Below are positions 1-10,109 of a DNA stretch of 64,000 nucleotides, piece by piece (position 1 is the stretch's first letter; every line of letters begins with the position of its first letter). The notes beneath the pieces were generated by a model. The model was given only the letters and a program-made list of their open reading frames with translations. It made no database searches and was not told where the DNA came from. This DNA is from Cyclobacteriaceae bacterium (lineage in GTDB: Bacteria > Bacteroidota > Bacteroidia > Cytophagales > Cyclobacteriaceae). The position numbers and the translations under genes are program-made. The stretch is from NCBI GenBank assembly GCA_023151255.1, contig JAKLJG010000014.1, positions 1-64,000 of the forward strand. Direction: 5' to 3'.

Positions 1-3000
1 TTTGGTCGTACAATGAAACTACGGTTTATTGAGTAGACACAACCTTGGGCATTTGTATAGTTGGCAGTAATAACTATAGTTTGTGGTGTTGTTGCTCCAG
101 GCGCTTGTTGATCGAAAGCAGTTTTAGGTGTGAATACCCCAACGCCATTTCCGCTGTCTGATATTCCGAAACCGCTGTATGATATTCCGCTGGTAATAGC
201 TGGGCCACCTGCTGTAAATCCCATAGTAATATTAATACTGGCGCCTTCGTAACAAAACTCGCTATTGTTGGGTGGAACAATTGACCTGAATACAACTGGA
301 TCGGATGGATAAATTGTGGTTCCTCTGATTTGTCTACCCACACAACCGGTTACGCCATCCGAACCCACGGTACCCGGATCCACTGAATAGCGTATCCATT
401 TCACAACGGCTGATGCAGCACCACCAAAGGCCTCCTGAGGATTAAATTCACCTAAACCAGGAGCAATTCCTTCGGTTACATCCTTAATACCATCACCTAC
501 AACATCTCCAAAAGTAGATGGGTTTTCGTTATATGGGTCGTTACTGATTTCAAATGATCCACCCGGCTTATTTCCGGTTAAGGTAAAATTTGTATTAGTG
601 TTACAGTAGCTGGTGTTAAGTCCTGCAAAATTTACAATTGGCACGGGATTAATATTTACAAATTCACCGTTAAATGAAAAGGCAGCAACAGTACCATTAT
701 TAAATCGCCAACCAAAATCACTGCCAACAGGCATATTATATGGTGCAGTGGCCAGTGGACTTGCAAACTCTACGAAAACAGAAATAAAAGCGTACGTGCA
801 ATTAGGACAAGTTCCGTAAATTCCACCGATAGGGGGATAGGCCTGGTCGGTTAAGAACTGGGATGGATAGAAGCGATAGTTGTCAAGTGTCCATCCGCCT
901 ACGGTATAGGTTCCTGGCACCTTTTGAACACCATTATTTTGCCCATAGTAAGTGGCATATTCATTCCGGATGATTCCTGAAATGGTGGACTTAAGGGGCG
1001 AGTAACCATAGGTTGGCACATAAACGGTATTCCAGGTATTGATAAAATTTTGGATTTCGGTGATAATGGCAGGCGAGATCTCTAATAGCACGGAACCTTC
1101 ATTATTGCAATACTGCACTTCGAGGTTAGGAAAAACATCATAGGCATTGGCTACTTCAAAGTTCTGAATGACACTTTTAATACATCCGTTCGAAAGGGTG
1201 GCGGTGTACGTTACCGGCCAGCCGGGAGAGGTATTTACGCCAGCCAGTTCTGGATCGAATTGATAGGTGCCGCTAAGTTGTGTTACACCCACACCCGAGA
1301 AAACACCTCCAGGCGGGTTTCCAACGAGTTCAATGGGATTAGTGTTAACTGTAAAGAAGTAAGTTGTGGGTTGGTCAATGGTCACAATTTGTGATAAATT
1401 CTTTACCGTAATTTGCTTAATGGAGGGTGTTGATGAACAATTATTACCATCAGTTACAATAACCTGATAGTTATACGTTTGATCGGTCGCCCCAGGGTCA
1501 GGCATGGTATGAACGGGGTTGGCAATCGAAGCTGGTGAGCCAGGGCCTGTCCATGAATACGAGTAGGAGCCCGAACCACCTGATGCCGTTGGAGAACCAC
1601 CTAACGTAATACTGCTGCCAGAGCAAACAGCATTTACACCTGTCAAATCAGGTCCCGCATTTGCAACAGGCAAGGAGGTTATTACAATAGTAACAGTAGA
1701 AGCAACACTTTCGCATCCATCAACCTGGGTAACATAACGTGTATAGGTACCTGGTGATGGACTGGCACCTATTAATTGCGCAACTGTTCTAGAGTTTGCG
1801 TTAATAGCATTGACTGAAGTCAGCGCTGCATCATTATACCAATTAAACGTTTCAGGGGCAGGGTCCGGATCGGTAGCTGATATTGAGATGCTTGAAAAAT
1901 TATCGTTGACGCAATAGGAATTATCTCCGGCAGGATAAACAACTGTTGGCGCAGAGGGCACAGTACCGCCATTAATTGTTGCTAATGTGGTTATATCGGG
2001 TGAAATTCCCTGGATGGACAGGGTAGAGGTTGGTTTAACAACAACTATGGCTGGGGGAGCCATTGATCCGTCACGCGAAACCTTTAGTCCCGAAATAGTT
2101 ATTACATCCATTTCATTTCGGGCGGAGGCATCAAATTGAATTGAAAAGGTAGCCTGTGTAAAGGTGATGGAAGTAATTGTTATTGCCTGAATGTCACCTC
2201 CTGGGCTAAAAGTTGCAGTTACACCGGCAACACTTGGATTGAATACGTAACCGGTTTTATCGAAACCCAATACGACTGTTAAAGTTCCACTATTTGTTCC
2301 CTGGAGGTTGTTGTTGTTTGCCTCCGTAATTACAATGTCTCCCAATGTTGAAAATTGCCCAAGACATGTACCAACTACAGGCGCTGTAATTGCTACACCG
2401 GATGTTGTTGTGAAATTCCAGTTGCCTGCACTTGTACCGGCATAATGATTCGTTGATCCGTCTCTAAAAACTCTGTCCCCAATAAGAACATTATAAACTG
2501 TGTTAACATTTAGTTCTGTTGAGAGGGTAATGGTAGCTACATTGCCAACAATACTTATTGAACCATCGGGACCTGACCCATCCCGGTTAATCACAAGGTC
2601 GCCTGTTCCGGATTTGTCGAATTCAATTACATTATTTGAACCGGTAAATGCTGCGGATGAAATAAACACATCTTCGTTAAATGTTATTGTAAAAACCTGG
2701 TCAGTTGGAATACCGGTTGAATTATCGGGTGGATTGAATCCGGTTACAAGTGGGGGGCCAGTTGCTGTACTAATTGAGATGCCTGCTGACCACAAGGTTC
2801 CTTTCCGTGTAAATATCGTAAAGTAATAAACATTGCCTGCCGTTAAGTTTGTTACTGTTTGGGTGCTTGTACTTCCTTTGTAAACCACCTTACCCCCGTC
2901 AAAAACAGAACTTGAACCGCTTGTGAAGTCTAAATTTGCAGTATATGCTGAGCCATCTCCAGTAGGTGTGCCGGTTACAGCAGAACCTTGCTTAACTACT

Positions 3001-4541
3001 ATCATTACTTCATCAAGGCAGGCGGAGTTGGTCCATCCAATAGTGCCCGTTGTATTTGTGTCACTGATGGTTAAACCTGTTGCATTGGTAGGTGTACAAA
3101 TGGTTGTTGTACTAATTTCAACTCCGGCTGACCACGTAGTTCCTTTCCGAGTAAAGACCTTAAAAAAGTATGTCGTGCTGACTGAAAGGCCTGTAACATT
3201 TACGGAATTACCAGAGCCCTTATAAACAACTTTTCCTGAAGTATCAAAGATTGTTCCGGTACCACCAAAATCTGAATCGGCCGTATAGGCCGAGCCGTCA
3301 CCGGTAGGGATTCCGGAAATTGTTGAAGTTTTGGCAACCATCAATACTTCGTCAAAGCATACTGGGTTAGTCCAAGATAATGAAACAGAGTTAGCTGATG
3401 GACTACCCGCCAAGCCTGTAATATTTGGGGGAGTTGTAAGTGTATTACCACTAAATGTATGAGCTGGCGAATAGGACGTTCCGTTAGCGTTAAATATCAA
3501 AAAATGGTAAGTGGTACCCGCACTAAGTGCTGTGATATTGACAGAAGTTCCTGTTCCTTTATAAATACAAAAGGCATTTGCATCGTGCTGGTAAGGTGTT
3601 CCAGAGCCAAATGCGGCATTATTCGTATAGGTTGAAATATTACTTGTTGGAGTCCCAACGGTAATTGCTGATCCAGCTTTTGCAAAGACTACAATTGTGC
3701 CGACTGTAGCGGGATTTGTCCAAATAGGAGTGCCAGTATTTAAACAAGCCTGAGAAAATGAACCTCCGGATGCCGGTGCATATGGAATAGCACTGACCTC
3801 AACGCCATTTGACCACGTGGTTCCTTTACGTGTAAAAATTCTAAAAAAGTAAGTTGTTCCATTGGTTAGGCCAGTTACGGCAACAGAAGTTGCATTGTTT
3901 TTGTATACGACTTTGCCGGTTATATCAAAACTTGTTCCGCTACCACCAAAATCAGCATCTGCTGTATATGCACTTCCATCACCTGTTGGTGTTCCGGCAA
4001 TAGTTGTTGATGGTTTCGCAACAACCATAACTTCATCAAAACAGGTTGGGTTTATCCAGTTTAAAGTAACCTGATTGTTATCCGAAATGGTTTGTAACGA
4101 TGAAGCATTAGCCAGACTGGCAGTAGGCCCCCCGCTGAAGGTGTGGGGAGCAGAGTATGTTGTACCGTTTACATTATATGCAAGAAAATGATAGGTCGTT
4201 CCAGGGGTTAGATTGGTTATTGAGACTGATGTACCAGATGTTGTTGATTTGTAAATACAAAATGCCGCAGGATCATTTTGATACACTGTCCCGCTGCCGA
4301 ATGTTGTACTTGCAGTATAACTGGATTCATTATTCGTTGGAGTGCCAACGGTGATAGCCGAACCTGCCTTTGCAAAAATTAAAATAGTGTTTATTGTTCC
4401 CGGATTTGTCCACGTAACATCCCCATCGGCACAGGTTGTAGCTGTAAACGATCCACCAGAAACCTGGGAGAATGCGGGTGAAAAGGATATACTCAATAAC
4501 AGAATAAATAATTTCAAAAAAAGATACCTGTAAGTATTCAT
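1..4541 (-). CDS. Giant secreted Fn3-repeat surface protein (C-terminus outside window)
   Basis: I translated this frame by hand from the ATG at 4541; it stays open to base 1, giving at least 1513 residues. It opens with a clear signal peptide (MNTYRYLFLKLFILLLSISF, then SPAFSQ). Residues about 27-600 are five Fn3-like units of two kinds. Type A carries a short FCIYK motif and ends TYHFLAYN or TYHFLIFN. Type B carries CFDEVMVVAK-like and TYFFRIFTRKGTTWS-like motifs. They are ordered A-B-A-B-B. A Big_5/SbsA-like Ig domain follows (about 593-717), and a PKD-like domain lies near 960-1040. The rest is cysteine-containing beta-rich sequence. Such proteins in Bacteroidota normally end in a T9SS or gliding-type C-terminal domain, which would lie off the left edge. 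It is the last visible gene of a six-gene operon, 5 nt after the lipoprotein gene. Adhesin or matrix role is inference. Confidence 0.85.
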   Translation of the reverse strand, partial: MNTYRYLFLKLFILLLSISFSPAFSQVSGGSFTATTCADGDVTWTNPGTINTILIFAKAGSAITVGTPTNNESSYTASTTFGSGTVYQNDPAAFCIYKSTTSGTSVSITNLTPGTTYHFLAYNVNGTTYSAPHTFSGGPTASLANASSLQTISDNNQVTLNWINPTCFDEVMVVAKPSTTIAGTPTGDGSAYTADADFGGSGTSFDITGKVVYKNNATSVAVTGLTNGTTYFFRIFTRKGTTWSNGVEVSAIPYAPASGGSFSQACLNTGTPIWTNPATVGTIVVFAKAGSAITVGTPTSNISTYTNNAAFGSGTPYQHDANAFCIYKGTGTSVNITALSAGTTYHFLIFNANGTSYSPAHTFSGNTLTTPPNITGLAGSPSANSVSLSWTNPVCFDEVLMVAKTSTISGIPTGDGSAYTADSDFGGTGTIFDTSGKVVYKGSGNSVNVTGLSVSTTYFFKVFTRKGTTWSAGVEISTTTICTPTNATGLTISDTNTTGTIGWTNSACLDEVMIVVKQGSAVTGTPTGDGSAYTANLDFTSGSSSVFDGGKVVYKGSTSTQTVTNLTAGNVYYFTIFTRKGTLWSAGISISTATGPPLVTGFNPPDNSTGIPTDQVFTITFNEDVFISSAAFTGSNNVIEFDKSGTGDLVINRDGSGPDGSISIVGNVATITLSTELNVNTVYNVLIGDRVFRDGSTNHYAGTSAGNWNFTTTSGVAITAPVVGTCLGQFSTLGDIVITEANNNNLQGTNSGTLTVVLGFDKTGYVFNPSVAGVTATFSPGGDIQAITITSITFTQATFSIQFDASARNEMDVITISGLKVSRDGSMAPPAIVVVKPTSTLSIQGISPDITTLATINGGTVPSAPTVVYPAGDNSYCVNDNFSSISISATDPDPAPETFNWYNDAALTSVNAINANSRTVAQLIGASPSPGTYTRYVTQVDGCESVASTVTIVITSLPVANAGPDLTGVNAVCSGSSITLGGSPTASGGSGSYSYSWTGPGSPASIANPVHTMPDPGATDQTYNYQVIVTDGNNCSSTPSIKQITVKNLSQIVTIDQPTTYFFTVNTNPIELVGNPPGGVFSGVGVTQLSGTYQFDPELAGVNTSPGWPVTYTATLSNGCIKSVIQNFEVANAYDVFPNLEVQYCNNEGSVLLEISPAIITEIQNFINTWNTVYVPTYGYSPLKSTISGIIRNEYATYYGQNNGVQKVPGTYTVGGWTLDNYRFYPSQFLTDQAYPPIGGIYGTCPNCTYAFISVFVEFASPLATAPYNMPVGSDFGWRFNNGTVAAFSFNGEFVNINPVPIVNFAGLNTSYCNTNTNFTLTGNKPGGSFEISNDPYNENPSTFGDVVGDGIKDVTEGIAPGLGEFNPQEAFGGAASAVVKWIRYSVDPGTVGSDGVTGCVGRQIRGTTIYPSDPVVFRSIVPPNNSEFCYEGASINITMGFTAGGPAITSGISYSGFGISDSGNGVGVFTPKTAFDQQAPGATTPQTIVITANYTNAQGCVYSINRSFIVRP

Positions 4542-4546
4542 AGTCA

Positions 4547-5839
4547 TCAGTTCTTCAGTTCACCGTTTTTATCCGTTTTAATTAAAAAAATGGAGGGCAC
4601 GCTCCCCACAACGTTTGTGCCGCAAATCAGCAAGCCTTGATCATCTGTTTCGCGAATGGTACTGACTGTTTCGCTGCCTGTTCCGCCAAGGGTTTTCATC
4701 CAGCGCATGTTGCCGTTGATATCTAGTTTAATGAGTACCAAGTCATTTGCACCGTTTCCCTTTTGCGGGTTAGTAATATAATGGCCGGCCAGCACAAAAG
4801 CGCCATCGCTGGTGCCGGTAATGGCGGTTCCATAATCCTGTATCTCTGAATTTGTTTCTCCGATGGCGCCTGTTTGTTCCGAAAGTATAGCATCGAAAAA
4901 TTTTACCGTGGCCGGAATGATGTTACCTGACACATCGGTACGCGCAAAGAAGGCATTAGCGCCCGAGCCATTCGTGCTTGCCCTGGTACCGGTAATGCCA
5001 TAGCCGAAGGCTACGGACTTTGCAGGCTGGATATCATTTGGCCTTAACGACTGAGAAGTGGTTTCTCCGAGCAGGCTGTAGTTAACAAATACTGATCCCT
5101 CTTGGACAAAGGGTACACTGACATAGGAAAAATCGAAATTTTGTTGTTCCTGAGCCACTGCGCTGGCCCAAATGAAATTACCATTGATAAAGTGTATGGA
5201 TTTGGCGTTGCGGTAGCTCCGATTGATGGAAGCGAATTCTTCATACCACTCTATGGTTGAGAGGTCCGCATTGTATCGTTGCAGATAAGGACGTTCAGGT
5301 GCCGTAAGGGAGGTTTGGTAGGTACCCAAAACAACTACCTTGCCTGCCGGAGTTACAGTAAGGGATACAGCCCGGTAATCTGTTTTAACGACATTGGCAG
5401 TACCATCGCTCAGGTAAATTGTTTTGATACTATCCAGATCGTTACTGATATGCAGCATGTGTGCCGAAACGATGTCAATGTTATCGGTTGGTGTGGCGTT
5501 CGGGTCTGTTTTAATCTTCTCGCCAACAATCAGGTAACCGTTACCGTTCGGTAGGGCTTTAATGGCATTGCCTGAGCCGCCCTGGTAATAATGCATGTTA
5601 CCTGTGCGGTTTCCGCGTTTATCGGTTTTAAACACCACGGTAACTACCGAGTCGCGGGCAATGGTCATGTTGCCTACTATAATATAACCTTCCGGGGTGA
5701 GTTCGGCTGCAGCGGCTTCAATGCCCTGGATGCCGTTAAACACTTTCATAAAGGTTACGCGCTCCGAAAGTTCCGCATCTCCCAGGTTATTGCAGGTGGT
5801 GAGCGTAATAAGGGCAAAAAGGGTTGCGTAAACTCTCAT
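4547..5839 (-). CDS. Propeller-like lipoprotein of the STAND/TIR operon
   Basis: A 430-residue protein with a lipoprotein-type N-terminus: a hydrophobic stretch followed by LTTC, with Cys16 as the likely lipidated residue. The body holds repeated short strands of the type seen in beta-propellers of exported Bacteroidota proteins, such as NGNGYLIVGE, SDGAFVLAGHY and DDQGLLICGTN, with the frequent LIKLDINGN and FLIKTDKNGE endings. No catalytic motif is visible. The start codon overlaps the stop of the upstream outer-membrane protein gene as ATGA, and the giant Fn3 protein begins 5 nt after its stop, so the three are almost certainly co-translated. It probably sits on the outer membrane; its exact job is not recognisable. 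Confidence 0.8.
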   Translation of the reverse strand: MRVYATLFALITLTTCNNLGDAELSERVTFMKVFNGIQGIEAAAAELTPEGYIIVGNMTIARDSVVTVVFKTDKRGNRTGNMHYYQGGSGNAIKALPNGNGYLIVGEKIKTDPNATPTDNIDIVSAHMLHISNDLDSIKTIYLSDGTANVVKTDYRAVSLTVTPAGKVVVLGTYQTSLTAPERPYLQRYNADLSTIEWYEEFASINRSYRNAKSIHFINGNFIWASAVAQEQQNFDFSYVSVPFVQEGSVFVNYSLLGETTSQSLRPNDIQPAKSVAFGYGITGTRASTNGSGANAFFARTDVSGNIIPATVKFFDAILSEQTGAIGETNSEIQDYGTAITGTSDGAFVLAGHYITNPQKGNGANDLVLIKLDINGNMRWMKTLGGTGSETVSTIRETDDQGLLICGTNVVGSVPSIFLIKTDKNGELKN

Positions 5840-6909
5840 TTTTTCCGCTTCAGTTTTTTAGGGATAAACACTTCATAAACATAGGCCACGCTGAGCGCGA
5901 TTGACGACATTTTAAAAATAGAATCGGCAAAGCCGTAATCCAGCACGAGCGCCTCGTTGGCATAGGCATGTTCTGCAGTAGTGATGTTGGTTAACCCGTG
6001 TGCATACCGCAGTTCAAGGATAACTACACCCGGGCGTATCGGTACTTTTGCTCCCGCTGATATCAGAGCGCTCAGGTTGTAAGTATTGTGTTCAAAGTCT
6101 TCGCTTTTTTCAGGTACGGAAGGCTGGCCATCGCGAAGTTTTTCGGCCGTGAGTTTCCGGTTCAGCATCAGTTCGGCAGAAACCCCAAAACCAACATACG
6201 GGTTGAACTTGTCGTTGTTGATAATGCGGTACTGAAGCATAACCGGTAAGGTTAGCAGGTTTTGGGTCTCCACACCCTGTAACTGATTAAACAACTCAAC
6301 ACCTGTAGTTGGATCGGTACCCCGGCTTTCCTGCTGACTGATTTGGAATTTTCGCTGCTGGTAGAGGAGTTCACCGTGCAGTGTCCACTTCTTTTGAGCA
6401 CCAAACAGCGAAAGCGGTACATCGGCTACTGCACCAAACTGAATTGCAAACGCCTGTTTATACTTGCTGTCAGCGGTAAACTCGGTTACGTAAACCAATT
6501 CTGAAATATTGGGTTGTGAGAAGTTTCCGCCAAGCGCTGCGCCAATCCGGTACACAGGCTCTTTTCTGAATGTGTTGTACAGGGCTACAAACTCGGCCGG
6601 GTCAACGGCTTCGTTGGGTTCATAATAGGGGTCTGTCTTTTTCAGGTTAAGCATGGCCTCATCGGCCTTGTCGGGTTCTTCCAGGTATATGTAACTCAGG
6701 CAAAGGAGTTTGTAGGCCTCCACCCGTTCTTGTTTTTGGTCTTTACCAAAACCTGAAGGGAGCAAACATTTTGCTAATTGTCCTTCTATTTCATGGAGGC
6801 GGCCTTGTTCGTATGTGGCACGCGCCAGCCGCAGGGTTTGCACGCAATCCTGTGCAAGAGCAGTAGTGGCAACACTCACTAAAATTATAACCGGGTAAAG
6901 TCTATTCAT
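5836..6909 (-). CDS. TPR-like plus outer-membrane beta-barrel protein
   Basis: A 357-residue exported protein. The signal peptide is MNRLYPVIILVSVATTALAQ. Residues about 24-115 form a helical TPR-like unit (LARATYEQGRLHEIEGQLAKC, then YKLLCLSYIYLEEPDKADEA). This N-terminal shape, ending with a segment like DPAEFVALYNTFRKEPVY, recurs in Bacteroidota envelope proteins. Residues about 118-350 alternate as amphipathic strands typical of an 8-12 stranded outer-membrane barrel (for example NPYVGFGVSAELMLNRKL and PGVVILELRYAHGL). The gene starts 6 nt after the STAND NTPase stop and overlaps the following lipoprotein gene by 4 nt. I infer that it is the outer-membrane partner of the signalling proteins encoded upstream. 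Confidence 0.82.
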   Translation of the reverse strand: MNRLYPVIILVSVATTALAQDCVQTLRLARATYEQGRLHEIEGQLAKCLLPSGFGKDQKQERVEAYKLLCLSYIYLEEPDKADEAMLNLKKTDPYYEPNEAVDPAEFVALYNTFRKEPVYRIGAALGGNFSQPNISELVYVTEFTADSKYKQAFAIQFGAVADVPLSLFGAQKKWTLHGELLYQQRKFQISQQESRGTDPTTGVELFNQLQGVETQNLLTLPVMLQYRIINNDKFNPYVGFGVSAELMLNRKLTAEKLRDGQPSVPEKSEDFEHNTYNLSALISAGAKVPIRPGVVILELRYAHGLTNITTAEHAYANEALVLDYGFADSIFKMSSIALSVAYVYEVFIPKKLKRKK

Positions 6910-6915
6910 GCACTA

Positions 6916-9900
6916 TCAGTTGTTGTTGGGTGGAAGATTTTTGCAGGTTTGTTCTTTTGGCAAATCGGCACCTACATACGTGTTCCAGTCATCATCGCTC
7001 ATGTTTTGCTTAATAGCCCAATCGCATAAGATATTTGACATGGTAGCAAGTTTGGTAGGGTAAGCCCGTATGCTCTCCTCATTTTTCAGCTGGTCTTGCC
7101 GGATGGTTTGCTGGGCACTATGCAGGCCCACCATAATTTGCTGGTCATCGGGCGAGAAGGTGAGCGTCCACACCCAATCCAGGTGGTCTTTTAATTCAAT
7201 AGGGGGCTCCGTAAGTTTGTTTACGTTCCACAGGCGCACGGTTTTGTCCTTACTGGCTGAAGCAAAGAATGTTGCCGCGTGGTTGTAACGGATTTGTTCG
7301 ATCGGGCCACGGTGACCTGACAGAGTACGAACCACAATGCCAGCCCGTACAATTCGCAGCAGCCCGGCATTATTACCCACAATCAGCAGGTTATCGGTAG
7401 GGTGCCAGGCTAACGCGGTAAGGGGCGAACTGCCGAGCTTGATTTCAGTGGCCTTATAATTATTCGCGATATCCCATATGTATAAAGTGCCTTTGTCGCC
7501 CACACCGGCCAGTTTTGTGCCGTCAGCACTCAGCTCAATGGAATTGATTTTTTCTGGCGGGGAAATTACTTCACGCGTAGTGGTAAAGTCGGAGTATTTG
7601 ATGCTGTGGCCCCCGTTGTCGCGGGCGTAAAGCCCTTTGCCATCGGGTGTAAACTGTACATTTTCAACAGCTTTGTAAAAACCGGTTATTTTTTTCGGAC
7701 TGCCCATGGTTTTCAGGTCGTACAATTCAATGTAGTTTTTTGTATCATCAGTAAAGTATAATCCGGCTGCAACCAGTTTCGTTTCGTCCGGGTTAATGTC
7801 CATAGCATATACCTGGTAGTCGCTGCGTTTTTTTACCAGTTCAGTACCACTCCATTTACCATTTTCATTGCTCCACCGGATGATCTTCCCATCGCTACCG
7901 CCCGAGTAAATATCCGCATCACCGCGGTGGGTAACCAACGTGCGGGCAGCGCCATACTCATGGCTTTTAAGGCTTTCTGTAAGCGGGTGATTTGTGTTGC
8001 GAAGGGCGTAAAACAAGCCGTTATAAATATCATTGTTATACTCATCGCCACCGTACTCTTTATTGAACTGGTAGGCTTGTTGAGCCATTACAGCCTCCAG
8101 GCTGAGGTCGTTGCTTAATTCCTGCGACTTGAGGGCCATAGCTTTGGCCTGTGCCAGGTAGCGTTTGTTTCGTGCATCGGCTTCAGCTCTTCGGGCAGCT
8201 TCGGCATTCTGGTTGGCCTTAATCTCATTTTCTTCGGCCCTGCGCTGGTTTAGTTTGGCTCGTTCCTCCTGACGTTTGGCTTCTGCTTCCTGCCTGCGGG
8301 CTTCATCAGCATTTTTTTCAGCTAGTTTTTTTGCTTCCTCAGCTGCAGCTCGTTGTTCAGCTTCGGCTTTTTGTGCGGCTAATGCAAGGTCGCGTTGTTT
8401 CTGGGCATCATCACGCGCACTTTCAGCTTCTTTGCGCAGAAAATCAGCTTGTTTTCTGCGTTCTTCGGCTAACTGAAAGTTGGTGTCGGCCTCTGTTTTC
8501 TTAATAAACGCATAAACAAGAAACAACAATGCAATTATGGTAAGGGTACCAAATACGATGGCCGTAACGCGGGCGCGCTGCAGTTTGCGTTTTTGCTCCA
8601 GTTCACGGATGCGTTGTTCTGTCTCAAACTCCTTTTTGGAGTACTCAAGAAACACCATGGTGCGCTCGAAAGCCGGGTGGTAGCGCTGACCCCAGATTAA
8701 CGTGGGCTTGTGCTTAGCCTGCCAGTTCAGTGCCAGTTGCAAATCGGGCGGACGCCACAAGCCTGATTTACCCACTTGGTACATCGAAGCAGCTTCGGCC
8801 AGGCGCAGGTACATCTGCACGGCATCAGCTTCGTCATCAACCCAGTTTTTTAACCGCACCCAAATCCGCATCAGGCTCTCGTGCGAGATATCGATCATGG
8901 ATTTGGACGTAATGGGCGAGCCGTATGCCGGGGTGAGTAATGATCGGCCGGGCTCCCGGAACTTCTCGATTACTTCAATAACCTCATCTTCAGAGCAATC
9001 GGCAATGGCTGCAATTTCATTGAGGCGGGTAGGCCTGCGGATGCCGAAGTTTTCACCGCGTTTTTCGGTGATGGCTTTAAACAGTACTTCGCAAATGCGT
9101 TGCTGATCTTCTGTCAGTTCATCAAAGGCTTCATTGGCATGCATGCTCAATGCCTCACGCATGGTGCCGATGGCTTCGTAGTGCTTCAGGTCAACAGGCT
9201 CATCTTCATAATCGCGGTAGTTGGTCCAGTAGCTCCAGGTTCGCATTAATGCGTGCTGCAGAATGGGTAGCTGATCAGGGTTATCGCCCAGATCATTAAG
9301 CAGTTGCTGAACCAGTCGTGGGGTTATTTGTGCACCTCCCACAGCAACAGGCCCTTCAATGGCCCTGCGTTTTTGTTCGCGGGTAAGTTGGGGTATCAGG
9401 TAGTGGCTGTCGTTAATTTTGCGGGTCAGTTCCGGAAACTGTGCACAGTCGCCAATGAAATCTGATCGCATGGTAATGGCAACATAAATGGGCGAATCCG
9501 GGTAGTTGATTGCTTCTATAAGAAGGTTTACAAATGCCAATGTTTCATTTACTGAATTCGGATCGGTGCTATCTTTAAACCGGAATAATTCCTCAAACTG
9601 GTCAACCAGGATGAGGTAGTTCACATCGGCCGACCTGCGTGATTGCTCTACGGCTTCAACCAACCCCAGCGAACTGCTTCGCAATAATGTTGAAAAGATG
9701 GTGCGTTTGATTTTGCGCTCATCCGCATCGGCATCGAGGTATTCTTTGTTATTTTTTAAAAGTGATTCGGCCAGGTTATCAATAGGCCCGGCTCCGGGGC
9801 GTGTTACTACAACTTCCCAGTTGGGGCTGGCATCGGTAAGAAAGCCACCATATAAAATAGGGAGCACCCCGCAGTAAATGAATGATGATTTACCGCTTCC

Positions 9901-10065
9901 GGAAGGACCGATAACGCCAACGAACCGGTTTTTCGATAATTTCAGAAGGACTTCATCGCTTTGTCCTTCACGGCCGAAGAAAAGGTGGCTCTCCTCAATT
10001 TTAAAAGGCCGCAACCCGGGAAAGGGATTGAGCGTGGCAGTTTTTTGTTTGGTGGAGGGGGTCAT
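6916..10065 (-). CDS. nSTAND-type NTPase with membrane segment, coiled coil and WD40 propeller
   Basis: A 1049-residue signalling ATPase. The start NPFPGLRPF...LFFGRE is the hallmark of the nSTAND1 (conflict-system STAND) family. Walker A is GPSGSGKS at 53-60 and Walker B is LILVDQFEEL at 151-160. A helical and winged-helix region follows to about 480. One strong membrane segment lies at about 500-521. An Ala/Glu/Lys/Arg-rich coiled coil runs from about 525 to 665, and WD40-like repeats occupy about 690-1000 (HRGPIEQIRYNHAATFFASA, SKDKTVRLWN). With a single membrane span the ATPase and propeller should lie on opposite sides of the inner membrane, or the propeller may fold back. It lies 44 nt after the TIR-like gene. 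Known STAND proteins oligomerise on ligand binding; the ligand and output here are unknown. Confidence 0.9.
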   Translation of the reverse strand: MTPSTKQKTATLNPFPGLRPFKIEESHLFFGREGQSDEVLLKLSKNRFVGVIGPSGSGKSSFIYCGVLPILYGGFLTDASPNWEVVVTRPGAGPIDNLAESLLKNNKEYLDADADERKIKRTIFSTLLRSSSLGLVEAVEQSRRSADVNYLILVDQFEELFRFKDSTDPNSVNETLAFVNLLIEAINYPDSPIYVAITMRSDFIGDCAQFPELTRKINDSHYLIPQLTREQKRRAIEGPVAVGGAQITPRLVQQLLNDLGDNPDQLPILQHALMRTWSYWTNYRDYEDEPVDLKHYEAIGTMREALSMHANEAFDELTEDQQRICEVLFKAITEKRGENFGIRRPTRLNEIAAIADCSEDEVIEVIEKFREPGRSLLTPAYGSPITSKSMIDISHESLMRIWVRLKNWVDDEADAVQMYLRLAEAASMYQVGKSGLWRPPDLQLALNWQAKHKPTLIWGQRYHPAFERTMVFLEYSKKEFETEQRIRELEQKRKLQRARVTAIVFGTLTIIALLFLVYAFIKKTEADTNFQLAEERRKQADFLRKEAESARDDAQKQRDLALAAQKAEAEQRAAAEEAKKLAEKNADEARRQEAEAKRQEERAKLNQRRAEENEIKANQNAEAARRAEADARNKRYLAQAKAMALKSQELSNDLSLEAVMAQQAYQFNKEYGGDEYNNDIYNGLFYALRNTNHPLTESLKSHEYGAARTLVTHRGDADIYSGGSDGKIIRWSNENGKWSGTELVKKRSDYQVYAMDINPDETKLVAAGLYFTDDTKNYIELYDLKTMGSPKKITGFYKAVENVQFTPDGKGLYARDNGGHSIKYSDFTTTREVISPPEKINSIELSADGTKLAGVGDKGTLYIWDIANNYKATEIKLGSSPLTALAWHPTDNLLIVGNNAGLLRIVRAGIVVRTLSGHRGPIEQIRYNHAATFFASASKDKTVRLWNVNKLTEPPIELKDHLDWVWTLTFSPDDQQIMVGLHSAQQTIRQDQLKNEESIRAYPTKLATMSNILCDWAIKQNMSDDDWNTYVGADLPKEQTCKNLPPNNN

Positions 10066-10109
10066 AATTGTAAGTTTTTAAAACCAATTTATGATTTCAG
10101 TGTATTGGT

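Noticed and set aside
2500-4541. Repeated DNA in the left end considered as a CRISPR or tandem non-coding array
   Set aside because: Units are over 300 nt, unequal, and translate into Fn3-like modules of one continuous frame; no short direct repeats with unique spacers.
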